Origin: Agrococcus beijingensis
GTDB taxonomy: Bacteria; Actinomycetota; Actinomycetes; Actinomycetales; Microbacteriaceae
Direction of reading: 5' to 3'
NCBI RefSeq assembly: GCF_030758955.1
Contig: NZ_CP132360.1
Span: 874,905-938,904, forward strand
Length of the DNA stretch: 64,000 nucleotides
Made by a program: the position numbers and the translations under genes. How positions within the stretch are numbered: position 1 is the first letter of the stretch; every line of letters begins with the position of its first letter. The notes beneath the pieces were generated by a model. That model did no database searches and had not been told where the DNA came from. It was given only the letters and a program-made list of their open reading frames with translations. Below, in pieces: positions 32,191 through 41,684 of the stretch.

Positions 32191-33993
32191 TCAGTGCTCC
32201 CGGTCGTGCCGCGGCTTGCGCGGCGGACGCTCGTCGCGCTCCCGCCGCCCGCCGCGGTCGTCGCGGCCGCCGCGCTCGCCCCGCTCCGCTCGACCGGAGT
32301 CGACGCGGATGTCGATGGGCACGCCCGAGATGCGGGTCTTCGAGAGCCGCTCGAGCTGCTTGCGGTCGAGCTCGGGCAGCTCGACGAGCGTGAAGTCCCA
32401 GCGGATCTGGATGCGGCCGAAGTCGTCACGGCCGAGACCGCCCTCGTTGGCGAGCGCGCCCACGATCTGCCGAGGCTCGACGCCCTTCCGGCTGCCGACC
32501 GCGAGCCGGTAGGTGGTCGCATCCGACGGCCCGCGACGCGAGCGGCGCTCGCCCGCCTCGCCGTCACCCATGCGCGCCGGGCGGTCCCCGCGGTCGGGGC
32601 GGTCGCCGCCCCGCGAGGACTGCAGCGCGCGATCGGCCTGCTCGTCGAGCAGCAGGGGAGCGTCGCCCTGCGCCACCACGGCGAGCGCTGCCGCGACGTC
32701 CTCCTGCGGCACATCGTGGTGCTCGACGTAGTGGGCGACGATCTCGCGGAAGCGGTCGATCCGGTCGGTCTCGCCGAGCGCCGCGGAGATCGCGTCGTCG
32801 AAGCGGGTCAGGCGGGTCGCGTTCACCTCGCCGGCGCTGGGCATCGGCATGATCGCGACCGTGCCGCGGGTGGCCTTCTCGATCTGGCTGAGCATCCGTC
32901 GCTCGCGGGCGGTGACGAAGCTGATCGCGTCGCCCGTGCGGCCCGCGCGGCCGGTGCGGCCGATGCGGTGCACGTAGGACTCGGTGTCGATCGGCAGGTC
33001 GTAGTTGATGACGTGGCTGATGCGCTCGACGTCGAGCCCGCGGGCGGCGACGTCGGTCGCGACCAGCACGTCGAGGTCGCCCGAGCGCAGCTGCTCGATC
33101 GTCTTCTCGCGCTGCGGCTGCGCGACGTCGCCCGAGATCGCCGCGGCGGCGTAGCCGCGGGCGCGCAGCCGCTCGGCCACCGTCTCGGTCTCGTTGCGGG
33201 TGCGCGTGAAGACGATCGCGGCCTCGAACGGCTCGACCTCGAGCACGCGGGTGAGCGCCTCGAGCTTCTGCGCGTAGGAGACCATCAGCGCGCGCTGCGT
33301 GATGCTGGGCGAGCTCGAGGCGCTGGCGCGCACGGTGATCTCGGCGGGGTTGCGCAGGTGCTGCTGCGAGATCGCGCGGATCTGCCGGGGCATCGTCGCC
33401 GAGAACAGCGCGACCTGCTTCTCGGCCGGGGTCGCCTGCAGGATCTGGTCGACGTCCTCGGCGAAGCCCATCCGCAGCATCTCGTCGGCCTCGTCGAGCA
33501 CGACGTGGGTGAGGCCCGACAGGTCGAGCGTGCCCTTCGCCAGGTGATCCATGATGCGGCCCGGCGTGCCGACGACCACGTGCACGCCGCGGCGGAGCGC
33601 CGACAGCTGCACGCCATAGGCCTGACCGCCGTAGATCGGCAGCACGTGCACGCCGCCGAGGTGCGCCGCGTAGCGCTCGAACGCCTCGCAGACCTGCACC
33701 GCGAGCTCGCGGGTGGGGGCGAGCACCAGCGCCTGCGGGCTGCGCCGCGAGACGTCGATCGCGGCCAGCACGGGCAGCGCGAAGGCGGCGGTCTTGCCGG
33801 TGCCGGTCGAGGCGAGCCCGATCAGGTCGCGACCGGCGAGCAGCAGCGGGATCGTCTCCGCCTGGATCGCCGAGGGCGTCTCGTAGCCGACGTCGTCGAG
33901 CGCCTGCATGATGCCGGGAGGCAGGCCGAGGCTCGCGAACGTGGTGCGCTCGTCCTCGAGGTCGGAGTCTGGGGTGGGCGTCGCGTCGGTCAT
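32191..33993 (-). CDS. deaD: DEAD-box RNA helicase with DbpA-type RNA-binding domain
   Basis: This ATP-dependent RNA helicase probably acts in ribosome assembly or RNA decay. The 600-residue protein has the Q motif region TFASLGL...ETPSAIQ near residues 18-44, motif I ASTGTGKT near 61, PTRELA near 92, motif II DEAD near 163, SATM near 196 and motif VI HRIGRTGRAG near 338. A DbpA RNA-binding domain occupies about residues 495-570, followed by an Arg/Gly-rich basic tail. TAGCGT lies 7 nt before the ATG, suggesting a leaderless mRNA. The CsdA/DeaD subfamily assignment is from domain layout. Confidence 0.93.
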   Translation of the reverse strand: MTDATPTPDSDLEDERTTFASLGLPPGIMQALDDVGYETPSAIQAETIPLLLAGRDLIGLASTGTGKTAAFALPVLAAIDVSRRSPQALVLAPTRELAVQVCEAFERYAAHLGGVHVLPIYGGQAYGVQLSALRRGVHVVVGTPGRIMDHLAKGTLDLSGLTHVVLDEADEMLRMGFAEDVDQILQATPAEKQVALFSATMPRQIRAISQQHLRNPAEITVRASASSSPSITQRALMVSYAQKLEALTRVLEVEPFEAAIVFTRTRNETETVAERLRARGYAAAAISGDVAQPQREKTIEQLRSGDLDVLVATDVAARGLDVERISHVINYDLPIDTESYVHRIGRTGRAGRTGDAISFVTARERRMLSQIEKATRGTVAIMPMPSAGEVNATRLTRFDDAISAALGETDRIDRFREIVAHYVEHHDVPQEDVAAALAVVAQGDAPLLLDEQADRALQSSRGGDRPDRGDRPARMGDGEAGERRSRRGPSDATTYRLAVGSRKGVEPRQIVGALANEGGLGRDDFGRIQIRWDFTLVELPELDRKQLERLSKTRISGVPIDIRVDSGRAERGERGGRDDRGGRRERDERPPRKPRHDREH

Positions 33994-34000
33994 GACCGCA

Positions 34001-34006
34001 ACGCTA
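34001..34006 (-). promoter_or_regulatory. Putative -10 for leaderless helicase gene
   Basis: TAGCGT lies 7 nt upstream of the ATG at 33993. Confidence 0.55.
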
Positions 34007-34057
34007 CGCGCTGCGGCGCCGGATCGGTGCCGCGCTCGCGCCGATCCACCGACGACG

Positions 34058-34087
34058 GAGGGGCCGCGCCGTCCGGCGCGACCCCTC
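34058..34087 (-). terminator. Hairpin after bioY
   Basis: Arms GAGGGG(C)CGCGCC and GGCGCG(A)CCCCTC with a GTCC loop and one mismatch, directly downstream of the bioY stop on the minus strand. Confidence 0.6.
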
Positions 34088-34102
34088 AGAGCACGGATGC
34101 GG

Positions 34103-34720
34103 TCAGGCGGCAGCGCGGTCGATCCTGCGCACGGCGGCCCAGGCGGCGGGCATCGCGGCGGCGGCGATCGCCCACTTCACGATGCCGCCGACGATGAACG
34201 GCAGCAGGCCCAGCTCGAGCGCGCCCAGCAGCGTGACGGGGGAGCCGAGCGCGGCCAGCATGGCGGCCATGTAGGGGATGCCGAACGCGAAGGGGATGAG
34301 GCTCGCGAGCCCGAACAGCGCGATCGCGAGCAGCGGACGGCGGTCCCAGCGGCGCTCCGCGAGCCAGCCGACGACCGCCGCGGTGGCGACGAAGCCGATG
34401 ATGAAGCCGAAGCTGGGCTTGCCGACGGCGGCGATGCTGCCGGTGAAGCCGGCGAAGATCGGCAGGCCGGCGAGGCCGAGCAGGAGGTACGACGCCATCG
34501 CGGCGACGCCGCGGCGAAAGCCGAGCGTAGCGGCGACGAGCATCACGCCCAGCGTCTGACCGGTGATCGGCACGGGCCACATCGGGATCTCGAGCTGGGC
34601 GAGCCCGGCGACGACGCCGACGCCGACGGAGACCAGGACGAGATCCTTCACGAGCGTGCGCTGACCGACGAGGGCATCGGCGAGGACGGTGCGGCGCGGG
34701 AGGGCGATGGCTGCAGTCAT
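34103..34720 (-). CDS. bioY: Biotin transporter substrate-binding subunit BioY
   Basis: BioY is the membrane S-component that binds biotin in energy-coupling-factor transport. The 205-residue protein has six hydrophobic segments and the family motif PMWPVPITGQTLGVML near residue 46, plus AGLPIFAG and GYLxGF-like GFIIGFVATA. No bioM/bioN genes are adjacent, so it may use a shared ECF module or work alone. TATGCT sits 6 nt before the ATG. A biotin carrier protein is encoded at 2214-3935. No BirA/BioR operator was recognised. Confidence 0.93.
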   Translation of the reverse strand: MTAAIALPRRTVLADALVGQRTLVKDLVLVSVGVGVVAGLAQLEIPMWPVPITGQTLGVMLVAATLGFRRGVAAMASYLLLGLAGLPIFAGFTGSIAAVGKPSFGFIIGFVATAAVVGWLAERRWDRRPLLAIALFGLASLIPFAFGIPYMAAMLAALGSPVTLLGALELGLLPFIVGGIVKWAIAAAAMPAAWAAVRRIDRAAA

Positions 34721-34726
34721 GCGGTC

Positions 34727-34732
34727 AGCATA
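34727..34732 (-). promoter_or_regulatory. Putative -10 for leaderless bioY
   Basis: TATGCT lies 6 nt upstream of the ATG at 34720. Confidence 0.5.
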
Positions 34733-34768
34733 AGGGCCGGCTCCCTGGCCTCCCGGCATGCGCGCACC

Positions 34769-34774
34769 TAGGCT
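34769..34774 (+). promoter_or_regulatory. Putative -10 for leaderless PEP mutase-like gene
   Basis: TAGGCT lies 6 nt upstream of the ATG at 34781. Confidence 0.6.
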
Positions 34775-34780
34775 CGCGGC

Positions 34781-35575
34781 ATGAGCGATCTCGCAGCCAA
34801 GGCCCGACTCCTGCTCCGCATGCACGACGACGTCGCCGTGCTCCCCACAGCCTGGGACGCCTGGTCGGCGCGCACGCTCGTCGACGCCGGGTTCGGGGCG
34901 ATCTCGGTGGGCAGCCACCCCGTCGCCGAGTCGCGCGGCCAGCGCGACGGCGAGGGGATGAGTCTCGATGACGCGCTCGAGAGCGTCGCCCGCATCACCG
35001 CATCCGTCGACGTGCCCGTCAGCGCCGACCTCGAGTCGGGCTACGGCGCCGAGCCGGCCGAGCTCATCGCCCGGCTGCTGGAGGCCGGCGCGGTGGGCCT
35101 GAACATCGAGGACACCGTGCACAGCGAGCAGCGGATGCGCGAGCCGCAGGAGCACGCCGACTTCATCGCCGGGCTGCGCGCCGCCGCCGACGAGGCAAGG
35201 GTCGATGTGGTCATCAATGCCCGCACCGACGCCTTCGCCAGGCCCGAGCTGCACGGCGGCGACCCGCTCGACCACGCGGTGCTGCGGTGCCTGCTGATGG
35301 AGCAGGCCGGGGCACGCTCGCTCTATCCGGTGTCGCCGCCCGACGCCGCCGCGCTCGCTGCGATCGTCGCGCAGGTCACCCTGCCGGTGAACGCGACGGC
35401 GCATCCCGTCTCGGGCACCGTCTTCGGCGGCCTCGCAGACACGCGCGCCGCGGGCATCCGTCGCGTCACCTTCGGCCCCCGCCTGCAGCGGGCGCTCGGC
35501 GAGACCATCGGCGAGCTCGTCGAGCCCTGGCGCGCGGGTGCCGGCCGATCGGCGCCCGCGGCCTCGGCACCGTGA
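34781..35575 (+). CDS. Isocitrate lyase/PEP mutase superfamily protein
   Basis: This 264-residue TIM-barrel protein matches the ICL/PEPM superfamily: VLPTAWDAWSARTLVDAGF near residue 20, the metal-binding DLESGYG near 86, GLNIEDT near 109 and VINARTDAF near 145. The catalytic cysteine loop KKCGH of isocitrate and methylisocitrate lyases is missing; the corresponding stretch reads VHSEQRMREPQEH. It is therefore more like the phosphonomutase/oxaloacetate hydrolase branch, and its substrate is unknown. It has a leaderless-type promoter and no operon partner. Confidence 0.85.
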   Translation: MSDLAAKARLLLRMHDDVAVLPTAWDAWSARTLVDAGFGAISVGSHPVAESRGQRDGEGMSLDDALESVARITASVDVPVSADLESGYGAEPAELIARLLEAGAVGLNIEDTVHSEQRMREPQEHADFIAGLRAAADEARVDVVINARTDAFARPELHGGDPLDHAVLRCLLMEQAGARSLYPVSPPDAAALAAIVAQVTLPVNATAHPVSGTVFGGLADTRAAGIRRVTFGPRLQRALGETIGELVEPWRAGAGRSAPAASAP

Positions 35576-35624
35576 CGGTGACGGCGACGGGAAGGGCCCG
35601 CTGATCGCGGCGCCACCTGGCTGA

Positions 35625-35630
35625 TAGGCT
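35625..35630 (+). promoter_or_regulatory. Putative -10 element for the ABC-F gene
   Basis: TAGGCT predicts a leader of about 57 nt that contains CCTCCTTTC at 35642-35650, the same sequence as the 3' end of bacterial 16S rRNA. Confidence 0.4.
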
Positions 35631-35693
35631 GGTCGGCTGGTCCTCCTTTCGAGGTCCATCCCCCCGCACCCCGTCTGAGAGGCTCTCGCGCGC

Positions 35694-37304
<1,611 letters not shown>

Positions 37305-37359
37305 CCTCAGAGCGAGCGGCGTCGGTCGACGGCGCGCGGCGGCGGTCGAGGAGGTCGCG

Positions 37360-38019
37360 ATGGAGGAGCCCACCGGCTGGCTCGCGGTCGTGCGCGAGGT
37401 CTTCATGACGATCGGCATCCTCGCGTTCGCGTTCTCCGGCGCGCTCCTCGCCGTGCAGAAGCGCATGGACGTGGTCGGCATGGCCGGGCTCGCCGTGGTG
37501 ACGGCGACCGGCGGCGGCATGATGCGCGACCTGCTGATCGGCGCGACGCCGGTGGCGGCGCTCGTGGACTGGTGGATGCTGCTGGTCGCGCTGGGCGGCG
37601 CGGCGCTCGTGCTCCTGCTCCACCGGTGGCTGTCGCGGCTCGACCGTCCGGTGCTCGTCTTCGACGCGATCGGACTGGGCATCTTCGCCGTCGAGGGAGC
37701 GCGCAAGGCGATCGAGCACGACGTGCCGCCGGTGGGCGCCGCGTTCGTCGGCATGCTCACCGGCATCGGCGGCGGCGTGCTGCGCGACGCGCTGGCGAAC
37801 GACATCCCCGCGGTGTTCCGCAAGGAGTCGCGGCTCTACCTGGTGCCGGCGCTGCTGGGCGCGAGCGCGGCCTCGGCGGCGGTCTGGCTCGGCTGGGGCA
37901 ACTGGGTCGTGCTCGCGATCATCGCCGGCTTGGTCTCGGCCATGCGCATCGCCAGCGAGCTGCTGCGCTGGCGCGTGCCCTCGCTGAAGACCGAGGCGAT
38001 CGACATCGTCCGCGACTGA
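37360..38019 (+). CDS. UPF0126/TRIC-type membrane protein
   Basis: This 219-residue protein has seven hydrophobic segments arranged as two repeats of the UPF0126 domain. The glycine-rich motifs are TATGGGMMRDLLIG near residue 48 and LTGIGGGVLRDAL near 132. Bacterial members are related to trimeric intracellular cation channels; the substrate of this one is unknown. The ATG has GAGGAGG 6 nt upstream. It follows the ABC-F gene by 55 nt and may be cotranscribed. Confidence 0.9.
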   Translation: MEEPTGWLAVVREVFMTIGILAFAFSGALLAVQKRMDVVGMAGLAVVTATGGGMMRDLLIGATPVAALVDWWMLLVALGGAALVLLLHRWLSRLDRPVLVFDAIGLGIFAVEGARKAIEHDVPPVGAAFVGMLTGIGGGVLRDALANDIPAVFRKESRLYLVPALLGASAASAAVWLGWGNWVVLAIIAGLVSAMRIASELLRWRVPSLKTEAIDIVRD

Positions 38020-38049
38020 CGCGGCACGCGGCCGCCGGCAGCCGCCCGG

Positions 38050-38424
38050 TCAGCGCGGCTGCTCGATGATCGCCAGCTGCGTGCCGTCCGGATCGATCAC
38101 GTATCCGGCGCGGAGCCCCCACTCCTGCATGCGCACAGGATGCAGCCGCGGCATCCCGGTCGTGCGCTCCGGCACGCCCGAGCGTCGCACCGCGGCAGCG
38201 AGCTCGTCGACATCGCCCACGCGGAGGCAGCACATGAAGCTGCTCGAGCTCGGGTCGAGCTGCGGATGCGGGAAGAACTCGAGCTGCAGGTCGCCGCGCA
38301 CGAGGATCATCCATCCCTCGTCGCGGAAGGCGCGCTGGAAGCCGAAGCCGCCGTAGAACGCCTCGGTCGCGTCGAAGCTGCGTGAGGGCAGGTTCGGCAC
38401 GGCACGATCCCGGGCACTGGCCAC
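38050..38424 (-). CDS. VOC/glyoxalase fold protein (bleomycin resistance-like)
   Basis: The 124-residue protein has one VOC fold: VPNLPSRSFDATEAFYGGFGFQ at the N-terminus (read in parts), WMILVRGDLQLEFF in the middle and YVIDPDGTQLAIIEQP at the end. This resembles bleomycin-binding proteins, but binding proteins for other ligands look similar. I chose the GTG at 38424, which fits the family length; a CATGAT hexamer lies 6 nt upstream, a weak leaderless signal. It lies opposite the gene at 37360. Confidence 0.85.
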   Translation of the reverse strand: MASARDRAVPNLPSRSFDATEAFYGGFGFQRAFRDEGWMILVRGDLQLEFFPHPQLDPSSSSFMCCLRVGDVDELAAAVRRSGVPERTTGMPRLHPVRMQEWGLRAGYVIDPDGTQLAIIEQPR

Positions 38425-38465
38425 GGCCCCATCATGCCGCGCCCGTTGGGCGGCGTCGAGGCGCG

Positions 38466-39263
38466 TCAGGTGCGGTCGAGGATCTGGTCCTCGACGTCGG
38501 CGTCGGTCGTGCGCGAGCGCTTCGGCGGCGGGGGCGGCGCGTCGCCTCGCAGCTCCTCCCGCATGCCCCACCAGACCGCCACGAAGGGGAAGACCGCGAA
38601 GACGAACCACTGCAGGGCGTACGACAGGTGCGGTCCCTCGTCGAGCACCGGCCGGCTCGCGACGCGCACGTCGCCGGGCGTCCCGCCGTCCTCGCTGACC
38701 AGCAGCCCGTAGGCGGCCGTGTAGAGCGGCTCGCCCATGGACTCGGCGAGCGCCGGCAGGTTCACCGAGGCGATCTGGCCCTCGGGCGCGCCACGGCCGG
38801 GGATGTCGCCCTCGTTAGGCCGCAGCCTCGCGACCACGGTCGTCGGCCCGCCGGGCGTCGTCGGCTGGGAGACGGGTGCATCGCTGTTCGACGCCTGGTC
38901 GATCCAGCCGCGGTCGACGATGAACACGCGCCCGTCGTCGGTGCGGAAGGGCGCGATCACGTCGAAGCCGATCTCACCGCCGCGCCAGCGGCCGCGCAGC
39001 AGCAGCTGCTCGTCGAGCAGGTACTCGCCCTCGAGCACCACGGGCGTCCACTGCTGATCGGCGTCGAATGCGCCCGGGTCGGGCAGCGCATCCGTGACCG
39101 CCACCGGGGTGCGGTCGTAGTTCGTCTCGAGCCGCTCGATGGCGGCGATGGCCTCTTCGCGACGGTTCCACTGCCACACGCCGATCAGGCAGCAGACGAC
39201 GGCGACCACGGTCGCCAGCGCGATGTAGCCGAGCCAGCGGCGCTGGCGGAGCAGGGCGAGCAT
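38466..39263 (-). CDS. SURF1 family cytochrome oxidase assembly protein
   Basis: SURF1 proteins assist haem A insertion into cytochrome c oxidase. The 265-residue protein has an N-terminal membrane helix (about residues 12-32, ending in CLIGVWQWNRREE), a soluble domain with GWIDQ near 145, and a C-terminal helix with SYALQWFVFAVFPFVAVWW near 220. That two-helix hairpin layout is the family pattern. The ATG overlaps the upstream gene's stop (TGATG). It complements ctaA and ctaB in the same window. Confidence 0.93.
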   Translation of the reverse strand: MLALLRQRRWLGYIALATVVAVVCCLIGVWQWNRREEAIAAIERLETNYDRTPVAVTDALPDPGAFDADQQWTPVVLEGEYLLDEQLLLRGRWRGGEIGFDVIAPFRTDDGRVFIVDRGWIDQASNSDAPVSQPTTPGGPTTVVARLRPNEGDIPGRGAPEGQIASVNLPALAESMGEPLYTAAYGLLVSEDGGTPGDVRVASRPVLDEGPHLSYALQWFVFAVFPFVAVWWGMREELRGDAPPPPPKRSRTTDADVEDQILDRT

Positions 39264-39499
39264 CAGGCGACTCGCTCCACGGTCTCGCCGAACGCCGTCT
39301 CGACCACCGGGAACCCGCGCGTGCGCAGCCACGCCGCGAGCGTCTCGCGGTGCCTGTCGCAGGCGGCCCACGTCTTCACCCGCTCGACGGGGTGGATGCG
39401 GGGGTTGCGCCAGTGCAGCGCGTGCGTCGCGTCGGCGGCGCAGCCAGCCGACGAGCACGGTGTCGCTCCGCCGCCGCCGAGCATCGAGAGCAGGCTCAT
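39263..39499 (-). CDS. Small conserved cysteine/histidine-containing protein
   Basis: This 78-residue protein begins SLLSMLGGGGATPCSSAGCAADA and continues with ALHWRNPRIHP, VKTWAACDRHRE and LRTRGFPV. The spaced cysteines and histidines (CxxxxC, H, CxxH) look like a metal site. Similar short proteins lie beside SURF1 and DUF3099 genes in actinobacteria, from memory, but I know of no function. It overlaps the DUF3099 gene as ATGA and the SURF1 gene as TGATG, so the three are coexpressed. Confidence 0.75.
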   Translation of the reverse strand: MSLLSMLGGGGATPCSSAGCAADATHALHWRNPRIHPVERVKTWAACDRHRETLAAWLRTRGFPVVETAFGETVERVA

Positions 39500-39795
39500 C
39501 GCGGCGCCTCGTCGGCGGGCGGCAGGTCGCTCGAGGGTCCGGGCGGCAGAGCGTTGGGCGACTCGAGCGGGTCGACATCGCCGTGCGTGGAGACGTTGGC
39601 GACCACGACCGCGAAGTAGGGGATGAACACCGCGAAGAAGGCGGGGATGAGCTTCCACCAGTCGGGCACGAAGAAGAAGATCACCAGGCAGGCGACCCGC
39701 ACGAGCATCAGGTACAGGTACAGCCGGAAGCGCCTCTGACGATCCTCGTCAGGGGAGAGCGGGAGGTCGGTGATCGACGCGGAGCGTGCTCGCAT
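39496..39795 (-). CDS. DUF3099 membrane protein
   Basis: The 99-residue protein matches DUF3099. It has an N-terminal SITDLPLSPDEDRQRR region, two adjacent transmembrane helices (about residues 28-44 and 47-68, joined by VPDWW), and an acidic/proline-rich tail. The function is unknown. It is first in a three-gene minus-strand unit ending with SURF1. A TAGACT hexamer lies 9 nt before the ATG, so its leader would be very short. Confidence 0.88.
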   Translation of the reverse strand: MRARSASITDLPLSPDEDRQRRFRLYLYLMLVRVACLVIFFFVPDWWKLIPAFFAVFIPYFAVVVANVSTHGDVDPLESPNALPPGPSSDLPPADEAPR

Positions 39796-39842
39796 GGCCG
39801 TCCAAGTCTACGCGCGTGCGCCTGGCATCCGCCCTGCCGACA

Positions 39843-39848
39843 TAGGCT
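39843..39848 (+). promoter_or_regulatory. Putative -10 for leaderless fabG
   Basis: TAGGCT lies 7 nt upstream of the ATG at 39856. Confidence 0.6.
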
Positions 39849-39855
39849 CGCAGGC

Positions 39856-40563
39856 ATGACCTCTCGCACCGTCCTCGTCACCGGCGGCAACCGCGGCATC
39901 GGCCGCGCGATCGCCCAGTCCTTCCTCGACGCCGGCCACCGCGTCGCGATCACCTCGCGCGACGGCTCCGGCCCCGAGGGCGCGCTCGCCGTGGCCGCCG
40001 ATGTCACCGACAGCGCCTCGATCGACGCCGCCTTCACGACCGTCGAGGCCGAGCTCGGCCCGGTCGAGGTGGTCGTCGCGAACGCCGGCATCACCCGCGA
40101 CACGCTGCTGATGCGCATGAGCGAGCAGGACTTCGTCGACGTCGTCGACACGAATCTCGCCGGTGCCTTCCGGGCGGTGCAGCGCGCGTCGAAGGGCATG
40201 CTGCGCGCCAAGTGGGGTCGCGTCGTGCTCATCTCGAGCGTCGTGGGCCTCTACGGCGGCCCCGGCCAGGTCAACTACTCGGCTTCGAAGGCGGGCCTGG
40301 TGGGCATCGCGCGCTCGATCACGCGTGAGCTCGGCTCGCGGGGCATCACCGCGAACGTCGTCGCGCCGGGGTTCATCGAGACCGACATGACGGCGGAGCT
40401 CGACGAGAAGACGCAGGCGGAGTACAAGAAGTCGATCCCGGCCGGCCGCTACGCGACGCCCGAGGAGGTCGCGGACGTCGTGCGCTGGATCGCCGGCGAC
40501 GAGGCCGCCTACATCTCGGGCGCCGTGATCCCGGTCGACGGCGGCCTCGGCATGGGCCACTGA
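39856..40563 (+). CDS. fabG: 3-oxoacyl-ACP reductase, FabG-type SDR
   Basis: This 235-residue short-chain dehydrogenase has the cofactor motif TGGNRGIGRAIA near residues 9-20, NAG near 78, the catalytic Ser-Tyr-Lys set (ISSVVGLYGGPGQVNYSASKAG near 125-145), and the C-terminal VIPVDGGLGMGH typical of FabG. Actinobacteria often have a FabG of this size (FabG1-like) for fatty acid elongation. The ATG has a leaderless-type hexamer 7 nt upstream; the longer in-frame region from 39460 lies over other genes. Substrate chain length is not known. Confidence 0.92.
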   Translation: MTSRTVLVTGGNRGIGRAIAQSFLDAGHRVAITSRDGSGPEGALAVAADVTDSASIDAAFTTVEAELGPVEVVVANAGITRDTLLMRMSEQDFVDVVDTNLAGAFRAVQRASKGMLRAKWGRVVLISSVVGLYGGPGQVNYSASKAGLVGIARSITRELGSRGITANVVAPGFIETDMTAELDEKTQAEYKKSIPAGRYATPEEVADVVRWIAGDEAAYISGAVIPVDGGLGMGH

Positions 40564-40576
40564 GCGGGGTGCAGCC

Positions 40577-40969
40577 GTGGAGTCTCGCCACCTGAGCGTC
40601 GTCATCCGCCGAGACTGGCGCGAGGTCGCCGCGTTCGCTGGCAGCGACGAGCACCTGCCGGAGTGGGCAGCCGGGCTCGCCGCCGGCGAGCTGCGCCGCG
40701 AGGGCGACGAGCTCGTGGCGACGTCGCCGATGGGCGAGGTGCGGATGCGGTTCGCAGCGGCAAACGACCTCGGCGTGCTCGACCACGACGTGACCCTGCC
40801 CGACGGCCAGGTGGTGCACAACCCGCTCCGCGTGCTCGCGCATCCGCTCGGCGCCGAGGTGGTCTTCACGCTCCGGCACCTGCCCGGGGTGACGGCGGAT
40901 GCGTTCGAGGCAGACGCGCAGGCGGTGGCCGCCGACCTCGAGCGGCTGAGGGCGCTGCTGGAGCAGTAG
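40577..40969 (+). CDS. SRPBCC-like small protein
   Basis: The 130-residue protein has the pattern of a START/SRPBCC ligand-binding domain: a beta strand (HLSVVIRRDWREVAAFAG), LPEWAAGL, then a run of strands with PMGEVRMRFA, NDLGVLDHDVTLPDG and GAEVVFTLRH, and a C-terminal helix. I infer the fold from this order; ligand and role are unknown. It starts with GTG 13 nt after fabG and is likely cotranscribed. Confidence 0.7.
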   Translation: MESRHLSVVIRRDWREVAAFAGSDEHLPEWAAGLAAGELRREGDELVATSPMGEVRMRFAAANDLGVLDHDVTLPDGQVVHNPLRVLAHPLGAEVVFTLRHLPGVTADAFEADAQAVAADLERLRALLEQ

Positions 40970-41027
40970 GCCAGCCGCGGCCCGCTCGACGAGCTCGACC
41001 ACCGCGCGCCCGCGCTGGGGCCGGATG

Positions 41028-41684
41028 CTACGCGGGCAGCAGCGCGATCAGCTCGCGGAAGTCGGGCGCGTCGACCACGTGCAGCGCCTGCTCGCGCACG
41101 GCGGGCTTCGCGCAGAACGCGACCGAGATGCCTGCGGCCGCCATCATCAGCAGGTCGTTGGCGCCGTCGCCGACCGCCATGATTCGCTCTCGCGGCACGC
41201 CCAAATTCAACCGCAGCGACTCGAGCGTGTCGCGCTTGGCCGCGCCGTCGATGACCGGGCCGCTCGAGCGGCCCGTGAGTCGCCCATCCGCCACCTCGAG
41301 CCGGTTCGCGCGCGCGTGGTCGATGCCGAGCGCGGCCGCGAGCGGATCGAGCACCTCGTGGAACCCGCCGGAGACGGCGGCGATCGTGCCGCCGCGGGCG
41401 TGCACCTCGGCGATGAGGTCGGGCACCCCGTCGGTGACGGTCACCTGCTCGCGGGCGTCGTCGAGCACCGAGACGGGCAGGCCCTCGAGCATCAGCAGCC
41501 GCTCGGCGAGCGAGGCGGCGAAGTCGAGCTCGCCGCGCATCGCGCGCTCGGTGACCGCGGCGACGTGGCGCTCGGCGTCGGGTCCGACAGCGCGCGCGAG
41601 CAGCTCGATGACCTCGTCGCGGATGAGCGTGGAGTCGACGTCGGTGACGACCAGCAGCGGCGTCTGGTTGACCGCAGCCGTCAC
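41028..41684 (-). CDS. serB: Phosphoserine phosphatase
   Basis: SerB removes phosphate from phosphoserine, the last step of serine synthesis. The 218-residue HAD protein has the nucleophile motif [18 protein letters not shown] near residue 14, VSGGFHEV near 98 and [10 protein letters not shown] near 168. It lacks the N-terminal ACT domains found in longer actinobacterial SerB. The GTG start overlaps the glgC stop (GTGA), so serB is translated after glgC, an unusual partner. Confidence 0.93.
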   Translation of the reverse strand: MTAAVNQTPLLVVTDVDSTLIRDEVIELLARAVGPDAERHVAAVTERAMRGELDFAASLAERLLMLEGLPVSVLDDAREQVTVTDGVPDLIAEVHARGGTIAAVSGGFHEVLDPLAAALGIDHARANRLEVADGRLTGRSSGPVIDGAAKRDTLESLRLNLGVPRERIMAVGDGANDLLMMAAAGISVAFCAKPAVREQALHVVDAPDFRELIALLPA

